From: Tannerellaceae bacterium
Lineage (GTDB): Bacteria; Bacteroidota; Bacteroidia; Bacteroidales; Tannerellaceae
Assembly: GCA_031257015.1 (NCBI GenBank)
Contig: JAIRPK010000016.1
Span: forward strand, 1-64,000
Direction: 5' to 3'
Length of the DNA stretch: 64,000 nt
Shown here piece by piece: positions 19,199 through 25,833 of this stretch. Position 1 is the first letter of the stretch. Each line of letters begins with the position of its first letter. Made by a program: the position numbers and the translations under genes. Below the pieces are notes generated by a model. It saw nothing but the letters and a program-made list of their open reading frames with translations, was not told where the DNA came from and searched no databases.

Positions 19199-20110
19199 TT
19201 ATATACCCGGACGAGGAGCATCTTTGCTGGCGTGCATCGTCGAAATGAAGGCCACAGGATCAATTTCCTTCACTCCATTCTTCAAACGCGGCAAATCTTT
19301 TCGTTCGGCAATAGTAAATATGATTTCCTTTTCTTTTCCCTCGTACATACCGCGACCATGAAGAAACGTGCCGCGCATACCCATTTTATCAACAATCAAT
19401 TTTTTTATACTATCCACTTTCTCGGAAACAATGAATACTGCACGATTGGGATTCTCCGTTTGAAACATTTCTACAACTTTCCCATACACAAAAATTGTAA
19501 ACCACGAATAAAGCGGCACTGCCCAATCCCGAAAAAGCACAAGCCCTAAAAGAACAACTATCGAATCCAGAATAATAAGCATACTGCTCACCTTCATATT
19601 CGTATTCGCTGCAATAACACGCGCCAGCACATCGCTCCCTGCACTCGTACTCTGCGCCCTGAAAATACACGCAACACCCACTCCCAATATTGCCCCACCA
19701 TAAAAACAAGCAATAAACCGATCATTTTCAACCAATGGCCGGTTGCCGAAGAAAATGGAAAGACTATCAGTGAATATTGAAACAAGCAGAAACGTAACAA
19801 TCGTCTTAGGCCCAGACGCCAACCCAAGTTTCTTCATCGCCAACAACATAAGTGGAATATTAAAGCACAGCGCCGTTATTCCAATAGGAAAACCATCCTG
19901 AAGAAATGAAAACACCCCTTTTGTCAGATGATGAATAATAATTGACACTCCATAAACCCCTCCAGGAACAATTTTATACGGTGCCAGAAACAGTACGTAA
20001 CTAAGAGCCTGACAAAATGCGCCGACAATAATCAGCGCATAATCCCTCGCATAACTTTTCAAAACAGCCGTCGCTGCCGGACACATTAAACTAGAATTTT
20101 CTAAAAACAT
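19199..20110 (-). CDS. YitT family membrane protein (DUF2179 C-terminal domain)
   Basis: 303-aa protein with five to six membrane helices (about residues 20-205), including the family motif LAPYKIVPGGVYGVSIIIH, and a soluble C-terminal DUF2179 domain (about 220-290, KMGMRGTFLHGRGMYEGKEKE). The function is unknown in most bacteria. The start at 20110 overlaps the preceding lipoprotein gene by 20 bp; an ATG at 20086 would avoid this. It sits directly upstream of hisH in a tight run, so it is probably part of the same transcript. Confidence 0.88.
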   Translation of the reverse strand: MFLENSSLMCPAATAVLKSYARDYALIIVGAFCQALSYVLFLAPYKIVPGGVYGVSIIIHHLTKGVFSFLQDGFPIGITALCFNIPLMLLAMKKLGLASGPKTIVTFLLVSIFTDSLSIFFGNRPLVENDRFIACFYGGAILGVGVACIFRAQSTSAGSDVLARVIAANTNMKVSSMLIILDSIVVLLGLVLFRDWAVPLYSWFTIFVYGKVVEMFQTENPNRAVFIVSEKVDSIKKLIVDKMGMRGTFLHGRGMYEGKEKEIIFTIAERKDLPRLKNGVKEIDPVAFISTMHASKDAPRPGI

Positions 20111-20504
20111 AACTCTTTCCGTCTCCCTTCAGCACCAAGCGCGTATTATTCAGCTGCTCAATAGAAAAATTCCGTTTTGACGCGCTCCAATCCGTATAGG
20201 GAAGAAAAGCAGGAATAGAAATAGAACCATAAGGAGTCAATTCCAAAAAAAGCTGTTTGTTATCCTCAACTGTCTTAAACCCGAAACAATGTTTAAACGA
20301 ATTTGAAGACGGCTGATAGATTTGATACATAAAAAGAGAGGTTTGAAAATTGTAATAAATCGTATCCACATCAAAAGCAGTCCCGTTAATCTCCACTTTT
20401 TGCAATTGCCATTTACCATCCAGCTTATCATCCGTCTCATTGCTACAAGACAAGAATACAAGCGACAGGAGAAAAAAACAACCTATATTTTGAATCGTTT
20501 TCAT
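20091..20504 (-). CDS. Small lipocalin-like lipoprotein
   Basis: 137-aa SPII lipoprotein (lipobox LLSLVFLSC near residue 20) with a compact beta-rich body beginning KLDGKWQLQKVEING. It resembles the lipocalin-like DUFs common in Bacteroidetes (such as DUF4847, from memory). The frame extends upstream, but the ATG at 20504 gives a proper signal sequence. It is the first gene of the yitT-his-ftsE transcript and lies just after a TAATTTTG -7 box. Ligand and role are unknown. Confidence 0.75.
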   Translation of the reverse strand: MKTIQNIGCFFLLSLVFLSCSNETDDKLDGKWQLQKVEINGTAFDVDTIYYNFQTSLFMYQIYQPSSNSFKHCFGFKTVEDNKQLFLELTPYGSISIPAFLPYTDWSASKRNFSIEQLNNTRLVLKGDGKSYVFRKF

Positions 20505-20534
20505 TATAATAAATAAATGTGTTTTTTGATGACA

Positions 20535-20542
20535 CAAAATTA
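20535..20542 (-). promoter_or_regulatory. -7 promoter element for the lipoprotein-yitT-his-ftsE operon
   Basis: Minus-strand TAATTTTG fits TAnnTTTG, about 30 bp upstream of the first start codon. GTTG is found at 19 bp upstream and TTTG at 22 bp. No histidine leader peptide or his attenuator is visible. Confidence 0.5.
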
Positions 20543-20830
20543 ATCATTATTATTTTAAAAACAACAAAAACATCTGAGAAAACAACACCTCCAATTCAAA
20601 AAAAATCCCAAAAACATAACCAACATCCACACATATTCCACAAAAAGCCACATCATTCCCCTCTTTAAACAAATATGACAGCGCCAAATTCGACGCTGCC
20701 ACATTTTCAATAAAACCTTTTTTTCAATGACCAAAAAAATAATCTAAAAACAAAATAAAATAAGTCAAAAGCGCATTACCACATTTTACAAAACACGTCA
20801 ACTTATCCCCCGCGCAAAACAGGGCACAAA

Positions 20831-21607
20831 TCAATCAGTATATTTTTCAGAACCATTCTCATTCTCCTCATTATTCCCTTTCCGATGCGCCTCAACCTTC
20901 TTCGTCTGGTCAATGATCGAGTTAAGAGAAAAGGATATTTTTCCCAGAAGCGCATCAACAGCCTGATCTTTCGCCCCCAGCTCGTTAGAGCGGCTTATCG
21001 ACAGCAAATCCATAACCATTGCATGAAAAGCCTTATTGGTATCTATTCGAGCATCACTCGCCGAGCCACCCTCCTTTTGCGCCCTGTATTCCTCCGCCCT
21101 TTCTTTATATTTAACGCTAAAATTATAGTTGGACGACGTCAGTTCATTAATTGTCGGCATCAAAGCCAATTGGGCGACAGCCGCCTGGTACTTAGGCTGT
21201 TGAAATGCCTGAATCATGTTCGTAATATCACCGGTCCGAGCTTCATAATTGAGTCGCGAGATATTTTTATACGTATGCACAATTTCCACACTTAGCAATT
21301 TTGCCGCCTGAGCCACAACCTCGTCCTTTTTCTTTAGTCGAAGCCGCACAATATCAAAAATCTCCGAAACAAAACCCTTTCGTTGCTTGTCGAGAACGAC
21401 CAGCTCCTCCGTATAAATGAAGCGATGCCGCTTGTAAACATCATCCTCATGATTAAACGCATCCAAAAAGCGCGTCCAACCCGTGTCCATCAACGGAATC
21501 TGTTGTATCTCCTGTTCGATGCGAGTTCTGACCTCCGACATAAACTCAAAATGATTGCTGATAGGCAATTGGTAAATCAACCGTGAATACGACTCAATTT
21601 TAATCAT
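20831..21607 (-). CDS. DUF6261-like protein
   Basis: 258-aa soluble protein, predicted almost entirely helical, with no signal peptide or membrane segment. It begins IKIESYSRLIYQLPISNHFE and has a charged, Asn/Glu-rich tail. It resembles the Bacteroidetes-restricted DUF6261 family as I remember it. No catalytic motif is visible, so I assign no function. It has its own minus-strand promoter. Upstream of it, and running the other way, lies a more than 3-kb array of short RNA units; whether the two are linked is open. Confidence 0.75.
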   Translation of the reverse strand: MIKIESYSRLIYQLPISNHFEFMSEVRTRIEQEIQQIPLMDTGWTRFLDAFNHEDDVYKRHRFIYTEELVVLDKQRKGFVSEIFDIVRLRLKKKDEVVAQAAKLLSVEIVHTYKNISRLNYEARTGDITNMIQAFQQPKYQAAVAQLALMPTINELTSSNYNFSVKYKERAEEYRAQKEGGSASDARIDTNKAFHAMVMDLLSISRSNELGAKDQAVDALLGKISFSLNSIIDQTKKVEAHRKGNNEENENGSEKYTD

Positions 21608-21642
21608 AGCTCAGTATATTTATGTATTTGTTAATAATGACG

Positions 21643-21672
21643 CAAATATACTACTTTATTTTCAACTACAAA
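21643..21672 (-). promoter_or_regulatory. Promoter for the DUF6261 gene
   Basis: Minus-strand TTTG (plus 21669-21672), an 18-nt spacer, and TATATTTG (plus 21643-21650), about 36 bp upstream of the start codon. Confidence 0.75.
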
Positions 21673-21719
21673 CTTTTTTGTAAAATATTTTATTCCGTTC
21701 ATCCAACCTCTTCAACCCT

Positions 21720-22260
21720 CACCATCCCCGTTCAGCAGGCATTTACACAAAAAAAACATACATCTGCAACGCTCCCCAAGCCTGTAAATACGTGTAAATC
21801 AAGGCTGCAACACACAACACACTTTTAAACGCATAAAATTCACTCCCGGAATTAGCAGAAAAAAAACATACAAATATATCATCACCACGCATAATATTTA
21901 ACATCTTTTTACAAGCAGAACCTCCTCCACAAACCAAACAGCTCACTTTTTTACATCCATAACTACCACCCTGAGCCTTCATGTGATTTTTTTACACATA
22001 TATATAATACACAATCTTTACAAGCTTCTAAAAAACTAACATCCACAGACCCTGATAAAGACAAAAGCAAAATCACTTTTGTAAACAAGCATCTTCCCAG
22101 GCCAGCAAGACACCGAAAAAACTAATTTTACAAACCACTGTTTACAGAACTATTTTTTACACGTATCAAACCAGCCAATTCTCTTGTCAAAGCATTAATT
22201 AGCTTTCAAACCTCCACAGGCAAGTCAACTGGAAGCTTTTCAACATCCACATTTCAGAAC
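21720..22260 (+). other. Decayed copies of the short RNA units
   Basis: Two relic units keep the geometry of the intact ones downstream. One has TTAG at 21852-21855, a 19-nt spacer, TATATCAT at 21875-21882 and a T-tract ending 21952 (78 nt from the -7 start), but no paired stem. The other has TTTA at 22141-22144, a 19-nt spacer, TATCAAAC at 22164-22171 and a CCTCCA...TGGAAG stem with TTTT ending 22240 (77 nt). A third trace starts at TTTA 21742. There is no protein gene here. Confidence 0.5.
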
Positions 22261-22307
22261 CTTGATAGCCTGGACGACTTTTTTTCGCGCCAATTTCACC
22301 ATCGCAT

Positions 22308-22410
22308 TTTGCAGTATGAATTTTTATTCATACATTGCAGCATATTATTTCATAATAATTTAATTTTTGCAGATTCTTCAGCCTCTTGCCTCGTGCAGGA
22401 GGCTGTTTTT
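22308..22410 (+). ncRNA. Short RNA unit A (promoter plus terminator)
   Basis: -33 TTTG 22308-22311, 19-nt spacer, -7-like TACATTGC 22331-22338. The predicted RNA of about 67 nt (from about 22344) ends in a terminator with stem AGCCTCTTGC / GCAGGAGGCT and T-tract to 22410. Distance from the -7 start to the T-tract end is 80 nt. No start codon with a usable frame lies inside. Confidence 0.6.
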
Positions 22411-22473
22411 ACATTACTGCTTTACAGCGCTCATGCTATTACCCGATTAAAACACACATTTTTCCTGCTGCAT

Positions 22474-22575
22474 TTTGCAAAACAAATTTCAACTCATATA
22501 TTTGCAACATGTTTTCATTTTTTTAATTATTTAAACTAAATAAATAGCCTCCTGCGTAATGCAGGAGTTTTTTTT
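22474..22575 (+). ncRNA. Short RNA unit B
   Basis: The best promoter of the array: TTTG 22474-22477, 19-nt spacer, perfect TATATTTG 22497-22504. The predicted RNA of about 65 nt ends in the perfect stem CTCCTGC / GCAGGAG (22549-22567) with eight T's to 22575. -7 start to T-tract end is 79 nt. Confidence 0.65.
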
Positions 22576-22639
22576 ATGCGCTTTCTAAGCATCAGCAACC
22601 ATCACTCCATATTTTTAATACACATATTTATCATCGCAC

Positions 22640-22909
22640 TTTACAATAGTATTATTAGCACATATATTTGACAACACTTTTATTCCATACCAGTGTTTAA
22701 AACATTTATATGCCCAAAAGACCTATTCCAGGAAGTTCTCTTATGCGTCAAATTCATACCGGCAATGCCAGCTGGACATTTTCAACAAATATGATCGACA
22801 AATAAATTTTGCATAATCATTTTTAACAACAATATTTCGTCATTTCTTTCGACATCCGTATAATTTTAATAATAATTTAGCCTCCTGTAATCGTCCGGTA
22901 ATTTTTTTT
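22640..22909 (+). other. Two degenerate short RNA units (C1, C2)
   Basis: C1 has TTTA 22640-22643, a 19-nt spacer and a perfect TATATTTG 22663-22670, but no terminator at the expected place. C2 has TTTG 22808-22811, a 19-nt spacer, AATATTTC 22831-22838 and an eight-T tract ending 22909 (79 nt after the -7 start). Its terminator arm CCTCCTG is kept but the partner arm has mutated to CCGGTAA. Confidence 0.45.
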
Positions 22910-22931
22910 CATGTCTTTTTTTTACTCCTGT

Positions 22932-23034
22932 TTTGCAGAATGAAATTTAATACATATCTTGCGGCGTTGTATTCCTTTAAAGCTTTTTTTCAACAACAAC
23001 AAATTCCTCCTGCTAATCAGCAGGAGGTTTTTTT
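22932..23034 (+). ncRNA. Short RNA unit D
   Basis: TTTG 22932-22935, 19-nt spacer, TATCTTGC 22955-22962. The predicted RNA of about 67 nt ends in the perfect stem CCTCCTGC / GCAGGAGG (23006-23027) with T-tract to 23034. -7 start to T-tract end is 80 nt. Confidence 0.6.
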
Positions 23035-23189
23035 GTGGTGATTTTTTTGAATTTGAAATATACAAAACAAATTTCAAATTATATTTTTAGCAGCTAATAA
23101 CAACAGATTTGCCTTTAACATATTTTCTACACTTATGCAATCGAAAGAACTCCATTTAACATATATTGTTCATTCCAGCAATATGCAGA

Positions 23190-23520
23190 ACTGTTTTTAA
23201 CACGTTTTTTTTTATCCATGCAGCGTGCAGGATGATTTTCAACACGTTCTTTTTGCTCATGCAACATGCAGGACAGTTTTTAACACGTTCTTTTTGCTCA
23301 TGCAACATGCAGGATTGTTTTTAACACGTTCTTTTTGTTCATGCAACATGCAGGACAGTTTTTAACACGTTCTTTTTGCTCATGCAATATGCAGGACGGT
23401 TTTTAACACGTTCTTTTTGCTCATGCAATATGCAGGAGGATTTTTAACACGTTCTTTTTGCTCATGCAACATGCAGGACGATTTTTAACATGTTTTTTTT
23501 GCTTATGCAATTTGCAGGAA
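23190..23520. repeat. 41-bp tandem repeat inside the RNA array, about 8 copies
   Basis: The mark AACACG recurs at 23199, 23241, 23282, 23323, 23364, 23405 and 23446, with AACATG at 23487: period 41 bp, with one 42-bp step. Each unit has the promoter geometry of the neighbouring RNA units in decayed form: CATG in place of TTTG, then the 19-nt CAGGACAGTTTTTAACACG-like spacer, then TTCTTTTT in place of the -7 box. No terminators lie between copies. Confidence 0.9.
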
Positions 23521-23657
23521 TACATTCTACAAATATCACACTGAACTGCACTTTTGTCTGAGACTTTTTATGCGTATATTCAAGAGCAGAAGTGTGCAGA
23601 ATGATTTTTTTTGCATATAATTTACTGTTTCACTTGTCAAGATATTTTTTTTATTGC

Positions 23658-23736
23658 CAATATTGCACCATACTTTATCCAGGCAATTTTACAAATCAAT
23701 TTTTTAGCTCCTGCACTTCAAGGCAGGAGTTTTTTT
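23658..23736 (+). ncRNA. Short RNA unit F
   Basis: -7-like CAATATTG 23658-23665 with a poor -33 (TGTC at 23635). The predicted RNA of about 66 nt ends in the stem CTCCTGC / GCAGGAG (23708-23729) with seven T's to 23736. -7 start to T-tract end is 79 nt. Confidence 0.5.
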
Positions 23737-23808
23737 AGACTTTTTTCAAGTGAAACTGCCCGGAGACTTTTTTTGTATTATTATTTTAGCTTATGTATTT
23801 TGCAGAAT

Positions 23809-23902
23809 AAAATTTAATGCGTATATTACGATGTCATACATGTAAAATTCTAAAATGCTTTTTATTAGTAACCTCCTGCAAGTCTGCGGGAGGCTTTTTT
23901 TT
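23809..23902 (+). ncRNA. Short RNA unit G
   Basis: TTTG 23809-23812, 19-nt spacer, TATATTAC 23832-23839. Terminator CCTCCTGC...GCGGGAGG (23872-23893), T-tract to 23902. It is the shortest unit, 71 nt from -7 start to T-tract end, RNA about 58 nt. Confidence 0.6.
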
Positions 23903-23964
23903 ATGTTTTTGGGTGGCATAAGCAAGATGTCGGAAGATTTATCAACATTTTTTTGCTTATGAAT

Positions 23965-24067
23965 TTTGCAGAATATTCTTTTATACGTACATTGTGCCAT
24001 TACTTAATCGAATCATAAAATTTTCTGTTTTTTTTTGTCTCCTGCAACTTTGCGGGAGTTTTTTTTT
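23965..24067 (+). ncRNA. Short RNA unit H
   Basis: TTTG 23965-23968, 19-nt spacer, TACATTGT 23988-23995. Stem CTCCTGC / GCGGGAG (24039-24058) with nine T's to 24067. -7 start to T-tract end is 80 nt, RNA about 67 nt. Confidence 0.6.
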
Positions 24068-24129
24068 ATGGAGCTTTACGGCAGCACAATTATGAGAGTA
24101 TTTTTATCAGTTCTTTTTTCGTTACTCGT

Positions 24130-24232
24130 TTTGTAGAATGAATTTTTATACGTAATATTGCACTGTTAGAAAAAAATTATTGGACTATGTTTAGATTATT
24201 TTACCTCCTGCAAGTCTGTGGGAGGTTTTTTT
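24130..24232 (+). ncRNA. Short RNA unit I
   Basis: TTTG 24130-24133, 19-nt spacer, TAATATTG 24153-24160. Stem CCTCC...GGAGG with loop-side TGCAAGTCTGTG (24204-24225), T-tract to 24232. -7 start to T-tract end is 80 nt. Confidence 0.6.
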
Positions 24233-24255
24233 ATTGATTATTTTATCAATTGTAT

Positions 24256-24355
24256 TTTGCAGAATGTTTTTAAATGCGTATATTACGCAGTCATATACGT
24301 TTTTTTTCCATTTTTTTATTTTTGAGTCCTCCTGCAAGTTTGCAGGGGGATTTTT
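24256..24355 (+). ncRNA. Short RNA unit J
   Basis: TTTG 24256-24259, 19-nt spacer, TATATTAC 24279-24286. Stem CCTCCTGC / GCAGGGGG (24328-24349), then ATTTTT to 24355. -7 start to T-tract end is 77 nt. Confidence 0.6.
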
Positions 24356-24379
24356 CATGCGTTTATTTGGCTAATGCGT

Positions 24380-24482
24380 TTTGCAGAGAGAAAAAATATG
24401 TGTACCTTGCAGCATCAATTTATGAATTATTATTTTTCATTTTTGCATTTTTTCCTCCTGCATATTTGCAGGGGGATTTTTT
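24380..24482 (+). ncRNA. Short RNA unit K
   Basis: TTTG 24380-24383, 19-nt spacer, TACCTTGC 24403-24410. Stem CCTCCTGC / GCAGGGGG (24454-24475), then ATTTTTT to 24482. -7 start to T-tract end is 80 nt. Confidence 0.6.
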
Positions 24483-24587
24483 ATTGTCTGTTTTGCAGCG
24501 ACATGATAGCCGCATGTTTTTTTATATATTTTGTGGAATGTTGCATTTTGGGGGAGAATTTTTCTGGCATAATATTTTCTGCTGCCT

Positions 24588-24618
24588 TTTGCAGTCGGAA
24601 TTTTAACGTGTAAAATTA
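24588..24618 (+). promoter_or_regulatory. Last promoter-like element of the array (unit L)
   Basis: TTTG 24588-24591, 19-nt spacer, TAAAATTA 24611-24618. The hairpin at the expected place (CTGC/GCAG, about 24665-24677) lacks a T-tract, so a transcript would read on to the bidirectional terminator near 24.75 kb. Confidence 0.35.
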
Positions 24619-24682
24619 AGAGACTGTTCTCCAGAGTCGTTTTTGCAAGGCATTGACAGTCCATCTGCAAAGTGCAGGCGAT

Positions 24683-24767
24683 AAAAAAAACAAGCCGATG
24701 CAGAGATTTGTTCACTTATTTGAGAACATAACCTGCTGCATCGGCTCTCTTTTTTTCCTGTCGGATT
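24683..24767. terminator. Bidirectional terminator between the array and the lipoprotein gene
   Basis: Inverted repeat AGCCGATGCAG (about 24693-24703) / CTGCATCGGCT (about 24735-24745) with a second hairpin TGTTC/GAACA in its loop. An A-tract on the left and a T-tract on the right make it work on both strands: for the plus-strand array and for the minus-strand lipoprotein/ABC unit. Confidence 0.75.
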
Positions 24768-24998
24768 TTATCCGTAGGAGTCGCTTTTCTGCAAATAATC
24801 TGTCACGTTAATAAGAATTTGTTATTTAAATGAAAACCTTAAAAGTTGTCCGAACGTTTATGGTAGACAGTTGTTCAGCCCCGCCACTGTTTAAACAAAT
24901 TAACCGACCGGTTTTGCCGGCGCTTCAATCCAATAGAAGAGTTATTCGGTCGGCCAACAGTGGTTGTGAGGCTTCCCAACGGTGCAAAACAACAGACG
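24768..24998. other. Intergenic stretch downstream of the lipoprotein gene
   Basis: No gene was found. A CCGACCG/CGGTCGG inverted repeat spans about 24906-24954 with a long loop; its meaning is unclear. Confidence 0.35.
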
Positions 24999-25811
24999 CT
25001 AATTCAGAAGTTTGTTTCTGACGTCAATAATGTCTGCCCTCGCCGCCCTTGCGACATTAACAGAAGAAAGTTTGTCTCCCAGCGGCGCGATGGTTTCACG
25101 CAATCCTTTCAAATCCGGGTAGTAAGTGGCAAGATCATCTATAACTTCGCCGATAATGTCAAAACGTTTCAACATATTGGTTGAAAGCGTTTCGGCATAA
25201 GTCACATCTCCTTTGACGACTAAAGATGGATTTGCATACAGGCAGGCATTTTCGACAATGATTCCGCCCAGTATTTCGACGGCAATGTCAATCTTGTCCT
25301 TTTCTGCAAGCGTATTAATGATATTTTCTTGCTGCGAGCGGAAATCCAACGGTTCTGTCGGCGAGCCTGCCCTGTTGTTGAGGATAAAAGTAACGTCAAG
25401 GTCTGAGGCGAGCTTTGTGAGTGCGGCCTCAACTTCTTCAACCGGCTGTCCGAGGACTTTCAGGAGGTTATAGTCGGCAAGAAAGACGCCCAGCGCTCTG
25501 GCTTTTTGCAATGAGGATGTTGCTTCGGCAGCGGTTGCAGTCGGGAGCATATAATCGAAGTTTGCGAGACCGATTGTGATTTCACCTGCGGCTATACGCT
25601 GTGGAATGTCCGAATCGGGCATGTCTTTCAGCAATTGAACGGTTTCGGATTTCAGTTCTTCTGTGAGAACAGCTTTAGAAATCAATCCGGCCTGTGCTGC
25701 GGCGTTTTCCTGAGCATTTTCTTTGTTTTTTTTTCCTGTGCATGATGCAAGGCTTACGGTAAGTAGCGCTACGATGAGCAGTCGAATGTGATGCTTTCTC
25801 ATAATCTTCAT
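24999..25811 (-). CDS. Lipoprotein of unknown function, ABC-exporter neighbour
   Basis: 270-aa SPII lipoprotein (lipobox TVSLASC near residue 24, then a charged linker KKNKENAQEN). The body is helical with many Leu and Ala residues and shows no catalytic motif. The start is at 25811 or at the in-frame ATG at 25802 (MRKHHIRL), which gives the shorter signal. It lies 22 bp after the ABC transporter gene on the same strand, so it is likely co-transcribed and may be its periplasmic or outer-membrane partner. I do not recognise the family with certainty. Confidence 0.75.
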   Translation of the reverse strand: MKIMRKHHIRLLIVALLTVSLASCTGKKNKENAQENAAAQAGLISKAVLTEELKSETVQLLKDMPDSDIPQRIAAGEITIGLANFDYMLPTATAAEATSSLQKARALGVFLADYNLLKVLGQPVEEVEAALTKLASDLDVTFILNNRAGSPTEPLDFRSQQENIINTLAEKDKIDIAVEILGGIIVENACLYANPSLVVKGDVTYAETLSTNMLKRFDIIGEVIDDLATYYPDLKGLRETIAPLGDKLSSVNVARAARADIIDVRNKLLN

Positions 25812-25833
25812 TTTTTGTTATGTCAATTTTAAG

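Noticed and set aside
19186..19263. 26-residue N-terminal extension of HisH
   Set aside because: HisH proteins begin at the MEVAIVKYNAGN position, and the extension would overlap the yitT gene.
22308..24482. Integron or attC cassette array
   Set aside because: Each unit has its own promoter and terminator and no protein frame, and no integrase or attC-like R boxes are visible.
21622..24613. Short open frames in the array region (60-110 codons)
   Set aside because: They are Phe/Leu/Cys-rich by-products of T-rich sequence, run across promoters and terminators, and match no family.
24830..25021. 63-codon plus-strand frame
   Set aside because: It overlaps the end of the lipoprotein gene on the other strand and shows no motif or promoter.
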